DNA of 64,000 bases from Streptomyces sp. NBC_00259 (lineage in GTDB: Bacteria; Actinomycetota; Actinomycetes; Streptomycetales; Streptomycetaceae). The notes beneath the pieces are model-generated. The model was not told where the DNA came from. It searched no databases and was given only the letters and a program-made list of their open reading frames with translations. The DNA lies in contig NZ_CP108080.1 in NCBI RefSeq assembly GCF_036181745.1, positions 744,001-808,000 of the forward strand, given 5' to 3'. Every line of letters starts with the position of its first letter. Position 1 is the stretch's first letter. The position numbers were made by a program, and so were the translations under genes. Below, piece by piece: positions 17,899 to 26,340 of this stretch.

Positions 17899-18630
17899 GG
17901 CCGCGCACGCCCACGGCGCCTCCAGGTGGGACCGGACGGGTGGCGCACGGCCCATGAAGGTGCTCCATTCACCCCGTGCGTGGGCCGTTCGGTCCGCGCA
18001 GGGGCCCGATGGGACCTGGCGTTCAACCGTGACGGGTGTTTGCCTGGAGTTGTCGGAAGGGGCCCTGTGGGAGACGCGGGGAAGCGGTCAGCGGCCGCGC
18101 ACCGCGCAATCAGGATCCGCGAGAAGCGGGTGGGGTCCCTTCCGTCGACTGTCGTCGAGGAGGAAGACCCGCACCGGATCGCCGACGGGGAAGACACACC
18201 CCTCGGCGCCCCGGACTCCGGTACTCTCCTCGATCTTGACCGCCGCGCTGCGGCCCGACAAGGCGGAGCGGCGGCCGTCCCCGCGGTTCACGTACGCGCA
18301 CCCCTGGTCCGGGCCCGTACCGTCGGGTCAGTCAGCGGAGCTTGCGCGGATACGGGTCGTTCGGCCGCCGCAGGAGTCAGCCGCACGCAGGCGTCGACCA
18401 CGGAGACACCGGATCGGCCCTCGCTCACGATGCTGGTGTGCGCCCGCCCTGCCATCCACGCGACGCGCCTACCGCTGCGGGTGCCACTGCCCGGCGTTGC
18501 CGGGTCAGCAGGGCCGTCTCCGAGTCCGTTCGGCTCCGCCCTTCGATCGAGACTGCGGCGGAGAGTGGAGAGTGGTGAGGAGGCCGAGCCCGCATCACTC
18601 GGTCCACAGGATCTGAGCAGGAGTAAGGGC
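17899..18630. other. 732-bp gene-poor region with one regulatory box and a possible devR scrap
   Basis: No convincing gene is seen on either strand; open frames here lack family motifs and normal codon bias. It contains a clean GGGCC-GTTC-GGTCC inverted repeat (17982-17995), 636 bp upstream of the next gene, too far to act on it. Together with the degenerate receiver-like segment at 18095-18190, this suggests a gene that once followed this box has decayed. Confidence 0.5.
18095..18190 (-). pseudogene. Possible remnant of a DevR/NarL-type receiver domain N-terminus
   Basis: One frame reads VRVFLLDDSRRKGPHPLLAD, then PD and a stop. The first block is the typical start of DevR-like response regulators (VFLLDD followed by a basic pair, Gly, Leu-Leu and Pro-Asp) but the residues between LLDD and RR are shortened and the frame ends after about 30 codons. 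Similarity is short, so chance cannot be excluded. Nothing of the DNA-binding half is found nearby. Confidence 0.4.
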
Positions 18631-19347
18631 ATGCAGCACCGCACCGTCTCCCAGGTCATGACACAGAGTGTCGTCACGGCGCACCCCGGCTCGTCCTTCA
18701 AGGAGATCACCGGACTGCTCAATGACAACAACATCGCAGCCGTCCCGGTCGTCGACGAGGAAGGCCATCCCCTCGGGGTGGTCTCAGAAGCGGACCTGCT
18801 TCGCAAGGCGGCGGGCCTGTCGTCGCCAGAGGGACGCCCTGCCCGGCTGAGACTCGTACCGCTGGACCGGACTCCGGCCGAGGCCGAAACCGAGACGGCT
18901 CAGACCATGATGACCTTTCCCGCCATCACAGCCCGGGCGGCCTGGAGCCTCGTCGAGGCGGCAAGAACGATGGACCGCAACCACGTCAAACGGCTGCCCG
19001 TCGTGGACGCTGCCGGGAGGATCGTCGGCATCGTCAGCCGCTGCGACCTGCTGCGGCCTTTCCTGCGGCCCGACGAAGCCATCAGCGACGAGATCCACCG
19101 GGACGTGCTGGACCGGACATTGGGGCTCGCTCCCGGCACTGTGCACGCGACGGTGCGGGACGGCGTGGCAACACTGACCGGCAGGGTCGCGGAGCGTGCC
19201 GACATCCCGGTGATCGAGCGCCTGTGCCGCTCCGTCGACGGCGTGGTCGCCGTGTACCAGACGCTCGGCTACGAGTACGACAACCTGGGGTTGGACGTCG
19301 AGCCGCCGCGGGGACACCGGACGCCCGGCGGGCAGCTCGGCATGTGA
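18631..19347 (+). CDS. CBS-CBS-BON domain protein
   Basis: A 238-residue protein beginning MQHRTVSQVMTQSVVTAHPG. Two CBS motifs (SFKEITGLLNDNNIAAVPVV and LVEAARTMDRNHVKRLPVVD) are followed by a BON domain (TVHATVRDGVATLTGRV). It has the ribosome site GGAGTAAGGGC. The closest relative in the window is the gene at 52812, with the same N-terminal MQHRTV motif. No obvious regulatory box lies immediately upstream. Ligand is likely an adenine nucleotide by family; function otherwise unknown. Confidence 0.88.
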   Translation: MQHRTVSQVMTQSVVTAHPGSSFKEITGLLNDNNIAAVPVVDEEGHPLGVVSEADLLRKAAGLSSPEGRPARLRLVPLDRTPAEAETETAQTMMTFPAITARAAWSLVEAARTMDRNHVKRLPVVDAAGRIVGIVSRCDLLRPFLRPDEAISDEIHRDVLDRTLGLAPGTVHATVRDGVATLTGRVAERADIPVIERLCRSVDGVVAVYQTLGYEYDNLGLDVEPPRGHRTPGGQLGM

Positions 19348-19529
19348 CGCTTCGGCTCAATGGTCCCCATACCGGTCCCGCTCGGCCCTGTCCGCCTGCG
19401 GCCACGGCTGCCACGCTCAGAGCCACCGGACATACACGCCGCCTGCACACAGCGGTCATGAGGTACCCGCGGATCCTTTCGCCGTCTCCTGCAGGGCCGG
19501 CAACAGCGCGAGATTCGGATGGTGAGACG

Positions 19530-20222
19530 GTGTCCGAGATACAGTCGGTAACGCAGGCGGAGCACGTGCATACGAGGTGTGGCCGCACGATCAGCGTTTC
19601 CAGGTTCATGCCCGAGGGATTGCCCGCCGAAATGGGACGCGTGGTCCTCGACACGTTGCGCCAGCCGTATGACACGAGTGAGGTCTGGGCTTCGCTCACC
19701 CCCGAGGAGGCCAGGCGGATCGCCGGACTTCTGCTGTTCCAGGCCGAGGCGGTCGAGCCCTCGCAGCCGGGCCGGGCGGGACACGCGGAGGTCACTCCGA
19801 TCTCCGGCGATGCCTATGCGGTCACGGTGCGAGGCCACGTACTGACGGTTGACCAGCCTGTCGTGGACGGTGGTCATGACACGGCGCCGACGCCCGTGGA
19901 ACTCTTCGTGGCCGCTGTGACGTCGTGCGTCGCGCACTACGCCGGGAGATTCCTCGACCGCCACGGCATCGCGCGGAATGGTCTCCGCATCGGCGCCGAC
20001 TACACGATGGCCTCAGAACGCCCGGCGCGCGTCGCTTCGTTGAGCATCTCCGTCGACGTCCCCGAGCTGCCACAGTCCCGCGCCGCGGCCATGCACGCGG
20101 TGATCTCACACTGCACCGTCAAGAACACGCTCGAGACCCCGCCCGACATCACCATCACGCTGAGCGAGCATCAGGATCCCGAGTCCTCCGCACGGGAGTC
20201 GGGGGTCGGCCTGCCCCGGTGA
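19530..20222 (+). CDS. OsmC-like protein with extra N-terminal domain
   Basis: A protein of about 230 residues. The C-terminal half is an OsmC/Ohr fold with the two cysteines of the peroxide-reducing site, one in FVAAVTSCVAHYAGRFLDRH and one in AVISHCTVKNTLE. OsmC-type enzymes reduce organic hydroperoxides or sulfane sulfur with thiols. The N-terminal 70 residues (HTRCGRTISVSRFMPEGL onwards) are an additional domain I do not recognise. I start at the GTG at 19530; an ATG at 19458 would add 24 residues of low quality. The stop lies 3 bp from the stop of the convergent CBS-BON gene. Confidence 0.75.
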   Translation: MSEIQSVTQAEHVHTRCGRTISVSRFMPEGLPAEMGRVVLDTLRQPYDTSEVWASLTPEEARRIAGLLLFQAEAVEPSQPGRAGHAEVTPISGDAYAVTVRGHVLTVDQPVVDGGHDTAPTPVELFVAAVTSCVAHYAGRFLDRHGIARNGLRIGADYTMASERPARVASLSISVDVPELPQSRAAAMHAVISHCTVKNTLETPPDITITLSEHQDPESSARESGVGLPR

Positions 20223-20225
20223 CAC

Positions 20226-21086
20226 TCACGCACCACCGAGATGATCGATCACTTCGGTCACATCGTCGAGGTCCTTGATCTGCGCGAGGAGCCGTGGCAC
20301 ATCGGCCTTCGCCACGTGGCCGCGGAGGTCGACCACGCCGTTGCGTACGGTGACCTCCACGGTGCCGGGGGCGGCCGGGAAGTGCTTGTCGAGGATCCGG
20401 GACTCGATCTCCTCGTGGATTTCGGCGTCATCACGTATCAGGGCGTTGAGCAGGGCGTTCCGATGCACCACACCGACGAGGCGCCCGTCGTGGTCCGTCA
20501 CCGGCAAACGCTTGAGACGGGACAGGGACACCAGCCACGCCGCTTCGGCGACCGTTTGGCCGGGGTAGACGGTGATGGCGGGCGTGGTCATCAAAGTCTC
20601 GGCGGTCTCGCCACGTGCCTCGTCACGCAGCCGCCGATCCCTCAACCGGCCGAGTCCGCCCGGACGGTGCCCCGACGCCTCGACGGCGGCCTTGGCCAGC
20701 AGATCGGACTCCGACACCACACCCAGCACGCGGTCGTCGGTATCGACCACCGGCAGGCACCCGATGTGTTCACGGGTCAGGGCCCGGGCAATGTCCAGGA
20801 ACGGCAGGTCTCCGCGCACCGATGCGGCCGGGACGTCCATGACCTCACGGACCAGCAAGGGCTCGGGTTCGGCGCCCGCCCCAGCGGCCTCGGTCGCTCG
20901 CTCGGCGGACACCGCCCCGGAGGCCGCAGGCCGGCGTGCGGCAGTCTGTTTCGCGGACACCGAAGCCACAGCGCCGAGGTACCGCAGCAGCAATTCCTGG
21001 TGCCGGGGCTCGCCGGGCCCTGGAAGCCCGCCCGGGGCCGCGCGGCGGGCTTCGGCTCCTGCCGAGAACTTCTCGCGCTCACTCAT
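20226..21086 (-). CDS. CBS-CBS-BON domain protein with long N-terminal extension
   Basis: A 286-residue protein, the longest CBS-BON form here. About 80 Ala/Glu/Arg-rich residues precede the first CBS motif (LVREVMDVPAASVRGDLPFL). The second CBS motif contains TVAEAAWLVSLSRLKRLPVT, and the BON domain begins at TVEVTVRNGVVDLRGHV. I take the ATG at 21086, preceded by GAGGAG; an ATG at 21119 is possible. It is divergent from hsp20 and shares paired regulatory boxes with it. Confidence 0.85.
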   Translation of the reverse strand: MSEREKFSAGAEARRAAPGGLPGPGEPRHQELLLRYLGAVASVSAKQTAARRPAASGAVSAERATEAAGAGAEPEPLLVREVMDVPAASVRGDLPFLDIARALTREHIGCLPVVDTDDRVLGVVSESDLLAKAAVEASGHRPGGLGRLRDRRLRDEARGETAETLMTTPAITVYPGQTVAEAAWLVSLSRLKRLPVTDHDGRLVGVVHRNALLNALIRDDAEIHEEIESRILDKHFPAAPGTVEVTVRNGVVDLRGHVAKADVPRLLAQIKDLDDVTEVIDHLGGA

Positions 21087-21239
21087 GGTCGGCTCCTCAA
21101 CTCGCTCCGGCCGAGACATGCCCTGCCTCTCCCAGTCTCCCGCCGCCGGCGCCCCGCGGCGCTCGTGGGCCGCTGGGAGCACGTTGACCAGGGGGCCGAG
21201 GCGTTCGTGAGCCGCATCGCCGTACGGCGGCGAGCATGG

Positions 21240-21273
21240 TGACCTTCGGGCCCCGTTGTTGCCTGTTCGGCCC
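21240..21273. promoter_or_regulatory. Paired GGRCC-N4-RGYCC-like boxes, 20 bp apart
   Basis: TGACC-TTCG-GGCCC (21240-21253) and TGCCT-GTTC-GGCCC (21260-21273) have centres exactly 20 bp apart. Read on the minus strand the good arm is GGGCC in each. They lie 66-99 bp upstream of hsp20 and 154-187 bp upstream of the divergent CBS-BON gene. Confidence 0.55.
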
Positions 21274-21338
21274 CTGCGATCGTGAATCCGGCGCGGTGGA
21301 CTGGAGACGTAGTAACCGAGATACCGAGGAGCCTGGTC

Positions 21339-21761
21339 ATGGCCACACTCGCACGCAAGCAGAAGTTCCCGTTTCCCGACCTGTCCGACTGGTTCGAGGC
21401 CTTCCCCGCTCGATTCACCATGCCGGCCATGGCGGACTTGCACACCATGAGGATCGAGGAGTACACCGAGGAGGGCCGGTACATCGTCTGTGCCGAACTC
21501 CCCGGCATCGACGTCAAGGATCTCGACCTGACCGTCGATGACGGCGTCCTCACCATCAAGGCCGAGCGCACCGAGCGTGAGGTGGACAAGCACCGCAGCG
21601 AGTTCCGCTATGGGTCCCTCACCCGCAGTCTCGCCCTGCCCAAGAGCGCGGACGAGAACGACGTACGTGCCGAGTACGCGGACGGCATGCTGACCGTCAG
21701 CGTGGGCCTCGGCGAACAGAAGCCGGAACCGAAGCACATCGAGATCACGCGCACCACGTGA
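21339..21761 (+). CDS. Small heat-shock protein (Hsp20/alpha-crystallin)
   Basis: A 140-residue small heat-shock protein that holds unfolding proteins in a refoldable state. The alpha-crystallin domain spans about 38-130 with the signature EYADGMLTVSVGL near the end, and ELPGIDVKDLDLTVDDGVLT earlier. The C-terminal IXI-like anchor is reduced (HIEITRTT). Ribosome site CGAGGAG. In mycobacteria the homologous HspX is among the most strongly DosR-induced proteins, which fits the paired boxes just upstream. Confidence 0.93.
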   Translation: MATLARKQKFPFPDLSDWFEAFPARFTMPAMADLHTMRIEEYTEEGRYIVCAELPGIDVKDLDLTVDDGVLTIKAERTEREVDKHRSEFRYGSLTRSLALPKSADENDVRAEYADGMLTVSVGLGEQKPEPKHIEITRTT

Positions 21762-21848
21762 CGCGCACCCCGGACGTCCGAGCGCACTGGTCACGTTCCG
21801 CCCACGCGCCACACACCGCCGGCCGCCCCCTCATCGTAGTAGTGAGCA

Positions 21849-21882
21849 GGGTCGTTCAGCCCCGACGGGGGACCCTCGGCGT
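21849..21882. promoter_or_regulatory. Paired GGRCC-N4-RGYCC-like boxes, 20 bp apart
   Basis: GGGTC-GTTC-AGCCC (21849-21862) and GGGAC-CCTC-GGCGT (21869-21882), centres exactly 20 bp apart. They lie 80-113 bp upstream of the frameshifted stress-protein gene at 21962. The second box has only one good arm. Confidence 0.5.
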
Positions 21883-21961
21883 CTGCCGACACCCCGGCTC
21901 GCCGATGGCAGCAGACGCCGACAAGAAAGCCGCCGACGTGCCCCCGAAGGAGATCAGTGCC

Positions 21962-22844
21962 ATGACCCGTCATCTGACCGCCGGCGTGGACGGCTCGCCC
22001 GAGAGCCGCTGGGCTGCGGCGTGGGCTGCCGACGAAGCGGTGTTGCGCAACCTGCCCTTGCGCATCGTCCACGCCGACGACTGGCCCGTGTCCGTAGCCG
22101 TCCCGGTGGACGGCTTCGAAACGCAGCACCGTTGGTCCGACGAAATGCTGACCGAAGTCACGAACAATCTGCGGGAGCGCCATCCCGGGCTGGAGATCAC
22201 CACCCAGCGGCTCTCCGCGCGGCCGCCGGCGGCTCTCGCTGCCGAGGCGAGCGAGGCGGAACTGCTGGTGCTCGGCTCACGGGGGCTCAGTCGCATCACG
22301 GGGTTCCTGATCGGCTCGGTCGGCCTGGCCACGATCGGTGCCACCGAGCGGCCGGTCGTGCTCGTACGCGCAGCCGAGCAGCCGGACGACGGGCCGCCGC
22401 CCGCCCGCATCGGCCCCTACCGCGACCTGATCGTCGGTGTGGACGTCAACCAGTCCTGCGACGCGCTCCTGGCCTTCGCCTTCGACGAAGCCGCACGGCG
22501 CGACTGCACCCTGCGCGCCGTATACGGCTGGTCGCTCCCCCCCGGTGCTCAGCCCGGATCCCACGCTCGATCAGGGAGTCCGCCGCGAAGTGGCCGCGGA
22601 AGTCGGCCGCGCGCTCGCCGACCTCCTGATGCCCTGGCGGCAGAAGTTTCCCTCGGTGGACGTCGTCGAACGGGCGCTTGTGGGCGCACCCGGAGAGCAG
22701 CTGACCTACTGCACCACCGACGCCGATCTCGTGGTCGTCGGCAGGCGCATCCGCAAGTCCCCCCTGGGAGCTCACATCGGCCCCATCACCCACGCGGTGA
22801 TCCACCACTCCCCCGCGCCCGTCGCCGTCGTCGCCCACGACTGA
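21962..22844 (+). pseudogene. Universal stress protein gene with a frameshift in a C7 tract
   Basis: Tandem UspA gene. The first frame encodes the N-terminal domain (GSRGLSRITGFLIGSVG, a complete ATP motif) and the start of the second domain up to YGWSLPP. At a run of seven C (22537-22543) the frame must shift: the rest of domain two (REVAAEVGRALADLLMPWRQ to AHIGPITHAVIHHSPAPVAV) continues in another frame and stops at 22844. The intact paralogue at 24382 aligns through this point and shows that one C too many is present. It may be a true mutation, a slippage-tolerant gene, or an assembly error. Ribosome site AAGGAG 8 bp before the ATG. Confidence 0.85.
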
Positions 22845-22921
22845 CCGCCGTGCCCGGCTGGAGCGTCCTCGGCCGGCACGACACGACCTGCTGCGGACAA
22901 GGCCGCATGGGCACACACCGG

Positions 22922-22935
22922 GGACCTCATGGCCC
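22922..22935. promoter_or_regulatory. GGRCC-N4-GGYCC box upstream of the CRP-fold gene
   Basis: GGACC-TCAT-GGCCC, a near-perfect inverted repeat centred 105 bp upstream of the ATG at 23033. No partner 20 bp away is apparent. The rest of the 188-bp gap holds nothing recognisable. Confidence 0.5.
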
Positions 22936-23032
22936 AAGTGCGTGACATGCCGCCTGCGGCAGCCTGGAAGCGCGGACACGGCCCGTGCCCGCACAGAGCC
23001 ACCGCCCGGGGCCAGGTCCAGGGAGGACATTG

Positions 23033-23494
23033 ATGAACAGCACTTTTCTCCACGGACTGCCGTCGGAGGGCGTGGACCGTCTGATGGCGTGCTCGCGCGA
23101 GGTCTCGTTCCCCTCGGGCACCCGCATCTTCGACGAAGGCGACCCGGCCGACCGGTTCTGGATCATCCGCACCGGCACCGTCACCCTCGACCTCCAGGCA
23201 CACGGCCGCCGCGCCGGCACGGTCGAGACGCTGGGCCACGGCGACCTGCTCGGCTGGTCCTGGCTGGTGCCGCCGTACGACTGGCGACTGGGAGCCGAGG
23301 CATTCAGTCTCGTACGGGCGCACGAGTTCGACGCAAGGCCCGTACGCGCCCTGTGCGACCTGGATCCCGCATTCGGCCTCGCGCTCACGCGCCGCGTACT
23401 GGAAGTCGTCGCCCACCGGCTACAGGCCACCCGTATCCGCCTACTCGACCTCTACGCGCCCCACGGCAGCGGCGTGATGCAGGTACCGCGATGA
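23033..23494 (+). CDS. CRP-fold (cyclic-nucleotide-binding-like) protein, standalone
   Basis: A 153-residue single-domain protein with the CRP jelly-roll (RIFDEGDPADRFWIIRTGTV, then ETLGHGDLLGWSWL). There is no helix-turn-helix. It is a close paralogue of the protein inside the hydrogenase operon (12343), including the conserved GDLLGWSWL-PP-W-LGA segment in place of the usual phosphate-binding Arg. Ribosome site GGGAGG. The next gene, DUF1876, follows after 31 bp and is probably cotranscribed. Ligand and partner are unknown. Confidence 0.85.
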   Translation: MNSTFLHGLPSEGVDRLMACSREVSFPSGTRIFDEGDPADRFWIIRTGTVTLDLQAHGRRAGTVETLGHGDLLGWSWLVPPYDWRLGAEAFSLVRAHEFDARPVRALCDLDPAFGLALTRRVLEVVAHRLQATRIRLLDLYAPHGSGVMQVPR

Positions 23495-23525
23495 ATCTCC
23501 TGCCATATCCGAACGGAAAGACGTC

Positions 23526-23807
23526 ATGACACGTACAGCCGAGTGGAAGATCCGGCTCTACCTGTTCGAGGAGGACAACACGACGAAGGCCCGCGTCGTA
23601 CTGGACACGGGAACCGCGGTCCTCACCGGCCACGGTGTGGCCAGATGCAACGCCGAGGACAGGGACGTGCCGGAGATCGGCGACGAACTGGCCGCCGGCC
23701 GCGCGCTCCACGACCTCGACCGTCAGCTGATGACCACCGCCCACGGCGACATGGAGGCCCTGCAGACCACCCAGTCGGGACCGGGCACCACACGCGGCGC
23801 GCCCTGA
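23526..23807 (+). CDS. DUF1876 protein (Rv1738/Rv2632c family)
   Basis: A 93-residue protein of the small alpha-beta family that includes Rv1738 and Rv2632c of Mycobacterium tuberculosis; Rv1738 belongs to the DosR regulon and structurally resembles ribosome hibernation factors. Family residues are visible in EWKIRLYLFEEDNTTKARV, GHGVARCNAEDRDVPEIGDE and LAAGRALHDLDRQL. It lies directly after the CRP-fold gene. A role in slowing translation during dormancy is an inference from the family. Confidence 0.85.
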   Translation: MTRTAEWKIRLYLFEEDNTTKARVVLDTGTAVLTGHGVARCNAEDRDVPEIGDELAAGRALHDLDRQLMTTAHGDMEALQTTQSGPGTTRGAP

Positions 23808-23886
23808 TACGCCGGTCGCCGCGTGTGCATCCGGAGCCGAGTGGTCATCCGGCGAGAGGTCGTCCGGGGCCGTGTGGTGGTCCGCG

Positions 23887-24089
23887 TCAGTCCGGTCCGT
23901 CGTCCGTTCGGCTCGTGTCGGCCCTGCCCTGCTCGGCTGCCGCCACATGACGCTTCACCGCGGCGAAGCTGTCGGGAGCGACCGAGATCGAGTCGATCCC
24001 GGCTCGGACCAGGAACTCGGTGTAGTCCGGGTCGTCGCTGGGGCGCTGACCGCACGGCCGACGGGGCGGCCGCAGACGTGGGCCACGTC
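23887..24089 (-). pseudogene. 3' remnant of phosphoenolpyruvate synthase
   Basis: The last 60 or so codons of a PEP synthase-like gene. DVAHVCGRPVG (about 24089-24057) continues in a shifted frame as CGQRPSDDPDY and TEFLVRAGIDSISVAPDSF (to the stop at 23887). In intact enzymes these blocks are contiguous and form the C-terminal barrel with the catalytic Cys of GICGQ. One base has been lost at about 24055, and everything upstream is missing. The remnant abuts an M50 protease remnant at about 24090. Confidence 0.7.
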
Positions 24090-24265
24090 CGCGATGCGCA
24101 GCTCGGCGGCAGCGCTCGATGCCTCCGACTTGCGCCGTGCCGCTCCGCCCAGGCCGCAGGATGATGTCGTGGACGCCAACTCCGATGCGGCGCGCCACAA
24201 CGGCGTGGGCGAGTTCGTGGGCGAGCAGTGAGCGAAGAAGACGACGGCCGGCGCCAGCCCTGGTA
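24090..24265 (-). pseudogene. 5' fragment of an M50 (site-2) metalloprotease
   Basis: SLLAHELAHAVVARRIGVGV carries the zinc motif HELAH of intramembrane site-2 proteases. After HDIIL the frame shifts and continues as LGGAARRKSEASSAAAELRIA, again M50-like. Then the sequence jumps to the PEP synthase remnant. So a deletion joined the 5' part of one gene to the 3' part of another, on top of a frameshift. Not functional. Confidence 0.65.
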
Positions 24266-24293
24266 AGGCACAGGCCCGCATGGGGCAGATCAC

Positions 24294-24307
24294 AGGGACC
24301 ACTCGGC
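24294..24307. promoter_or_regulatory. GGRCC-N4-GGYCC box upstream of a stress-protein gene
   Basis: GGACC-ACTC-GGCCC, an inverted repeat with one mismatch between its arms, centred 82 bp upstream of the TTG start at 24382. Its location overlaps possible upstream starts (24280, 24313), which argues that those are not used. Confidence 0.55.
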
Positions 24308-24381
24308 CCTTCATGGCACGGGCGTCGCACAAGGACCCTGAAGCCATGGCTGCGCATGCGGCGCGAAGGAGGCCGGCACCA

Positions 24382-25272
24382 TTGTCCCGCCATGTGACCG
24401 TCGGCCTGGACGGGTCGCTCCAGAGCGACGCCGCTGCCGAATGGGCGGCACGGGAGGCGGTACTGCGGGAGGTGCCGCTGCGCCTCGTGCACGCGGACGA
24501 GTGGCCTGTCTGGACTGCCGATCCTGAGGCCGAAGCCGGCGTACAACGACCCGGCGTACAACGACTCTGGGCCGACAAGCTCCTGGCCGAGGCCGCGGAA
24601 CGGCTGCGTCAAAGGCACCCCTCCCTGGAGATCAGCACACGCCGGTTGTCGGGACGGCCGTCCACCGCCCTGGCGACGGAGGCGGCCGACGCCGATCTGC
24701 TGGTGCTCGGCTCCCGCGGGCTGAGCTGCGTCATGGGCTTCGTCCTCGGGTCAGTCGGTATGGAGACGATCACCGCCGCCGAGGGGCCTGTCGTCTTCGT
24801 TCGGGCACCGGCATTCCCGGGCGCCGACCAGGACACTCCGGCCGGATCCTCGCGCGACGTGGTCGTCGGCGTCGACATCCACCAGCCCTGCGACCCGCTG
24901 CTCGGCTTCGCCTTCGACGAGGCCGCACGCCGCGGCGGCCGCCTGCGGGCGCTCCACGGCTGGTCACTCCCGCCGGTCGTCCACGACGCGCTCGCGCTCG
25001 AAGCAGCCGAGCGGGACATGGCACCGGACATCGCCCGCAGCCTCGGGGACGCGCTGGCGCCTTGGCAGCGAAAGTACCCTTCGGTGGCAGTCGTCGAGCT
25101 GACACCCGTCGGCGCACCCTCCCAACTGCTGGCGCAGTCCGCCGCCGACGCGGATCTCGTAGTCGTCGGCCGTCGCAGCCGCCGGTCTCGCCTGGGTGCC
25201 CATATCGGACCCGTCACCCACGCGGTGATCCACCACTGCGCCGCACCCGTCGCCATCGTCGCCCATCACTGA
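24382..25272 (+). CDS. Universal stress protein, two UspA domains (TTG start)
   Basis: A 296-residue tandem UspA protein. The N-terminal domain carries a complete G-2X-G-9X-G-S ATP motif (LGSRGLSCVMGFVLGSVG); the C-terminal domain ends SRLGAHIGPVTHAVIHHCAA, where the motif is altered. The start is set by a GAAGGAGG site 9 bp before the TTG at 24382; this gives an N-terminus (SRHVTVGLDGS) matching the paralogue at 21962. In-frame ATGs upstream would extend over the regulatory box. It is the intact sister of the frameshifted gene and presumably covers its role. Confidence 0.88.
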   Translation: MSRHVTVGLDGSLQSDAAAEWAAREAVLREVPLRLVHADEWPVWTADPEAEAGVQRPGVQRLWADKLLAEAAERLRQRHPSLEISTRRLSGRPSTALATEAADADLLVLGSRGLSCVMGFVLGSVGMETITAAEGPVVFVRAPAFPGADQDTPAGSSRDVVVGVDIHQPCDPLLGFAFDEAARRGGRLRALHGWSLPPVVHDALALEAAERDMAPDIARSLGDALAPWQRKYPSVAVVELTPVGAPSQLLAQSAADADLVVVGRRSRRSRLGAHIGPVTHAVIHHCAAPVAIVAHH

Positions 25273-25366
25273 CCCCGCTCGGCCAGGCTCCCCGGTCGCA
25301 CACGACGTTGCCCGGCTCTTGCGTGTCGGGGAGGGCCACGGTCACCCGTGCCGGGATGCTGGGGCC

Positions 25367-26221
25367 GTGAACACCGCTGTCGCGGTGCCGGCCGCCCTGC
25401 TCTCCGCACTCACCTTCGGAGTCGCGTCCGTGCTCCAGCAGCAGGCGGCGAGCGAGGCGCCCGCCTGGGAGTCACTGCGGCTGCGGCTGGTGCTCGACCT
25501 GGCCCGCCGGCCGAAATGGCTGGCGGGCATGGGCCTGACCATCGCCTCCTACGCACTGCTCGGCCTCGCCCTCGCCTATGGCCCACTGGTCCTGGTCCAG
25601 CCGCTCGCCGCCACCGATCTCGTCTTCGCCCTGCCTCTGCTCGCCTGGCGCCGCAGCCTGCCCCTGACGCGTCGGGAGGGGGCGGGCATCGCGTGCACAG
25701 CTGGGGGCGTTGCCGCGTTCCTGACGGTCCTGCCACCGTCTCCCGCGGGGTCGGAGGTTCTGGCGTGGCACGCGTGGCTGCCGGTACTCGCGGCCGTCGG
25801 CGGCACGGTGGCGGTGCTGGCTCCGGTCGGGCGCAGAAGCCGGGCGACGACGCGGACTGCCCTGTACGCGACCTGTGCGGCTCTGTTGTTCGCCTTGCTC
25901 GACAGCCTCACCAAGAGTGCGGCGGGCCGGTTCCGCGCCGACGGACTCGGCGCACTGGCGCACTGGGAGCCGTACGCACTGCTCGCCGTCGGCGTGACGG
26001 CCCTGGTCTTCTCGCAGAGCGCCTACCAGGCCGGTTCCCTGGCCATCAGCCTGCCGATCATCGACACCCTTGAGCCGATCGGCGCCGTGTTGATCGGCGT
26101 CGCCGTCTTCGGCGAGCAACTCGCCTCGTCCACGTGGGCCCTGGCGGTGCAGGCTGTGGGAGCGGCCACCGCTGTGCTCGGCATCGTGCTCCTGGACCGG
26201 TCGCCCCTGGCACGGACCTGA
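25367..26221 (+). CDS. EamA/DMT-type membrane transporter
   Basis: A 284-residue membrane protein with about nine or ten hydrophobic segments arranged as two repeats, typical of drug/metabolite transporters. Landmarks are SVLQQQAASEAPA after the first helix and LAYGPLVLVQPLAATDLVFA. It starts with GTG at 25367 (VNTAVAVPAALLSAL); an upstream ATG would add 16 polar residues. Substrate unknown. Monocistronic between a stress-protein gene and a decayed gene; no box is obvious in its short upstream region. Confidence 0.8.
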   Translation: MNTAVAVPAALLSALTFGVASVLQQQAASEAPAWESLRLRLVLDLARRPKWLAGMGLTIASYALLGLALAYGPLVLVQPLAATDLVFALPLLAWRRSLPLTRREGAGIACTAGGVAAFLTVLPPSPAGSEVLAWHAWLPVLAAVGGTVAVLAPVGRRSRATTRTALYATCAALLFALLDSLTKSAAGRFRADGLGALAHWEPYALLAVGVTALVFSQSAYQAGSLAISLPIIDTLEPIGAVLIGVAVFGEQLASSTWALAVQAVGAATAVLGIVLLDRSPLART

Positions 26222-26340
26222 GACGCTGGAAGGCTTCCCCTCGCAGGCGGGGCCTCCGTCTCCGTCGGGAGAGCCCCACTGCCGCGCTCGCACGCCGATG
26301 CCGGGATGCGGCCCCGGGCGACTGCCGCCACGATGAGGGC

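Noticed and set aside
18001..18016. GGGGCC-CGAT-GGGACC as a second box near 17982
   Set aside because: Right half is a direct, not inverted, repeat of the left half, so it does not match the inverted-repeat pattern.
17954..18616. A 220-codon plus-strand frame in the gap before the CBS-BON gene
   Set aside because: Arg/Ser-rich with abnormal codon-position GC and no motif; treated as non-coding.
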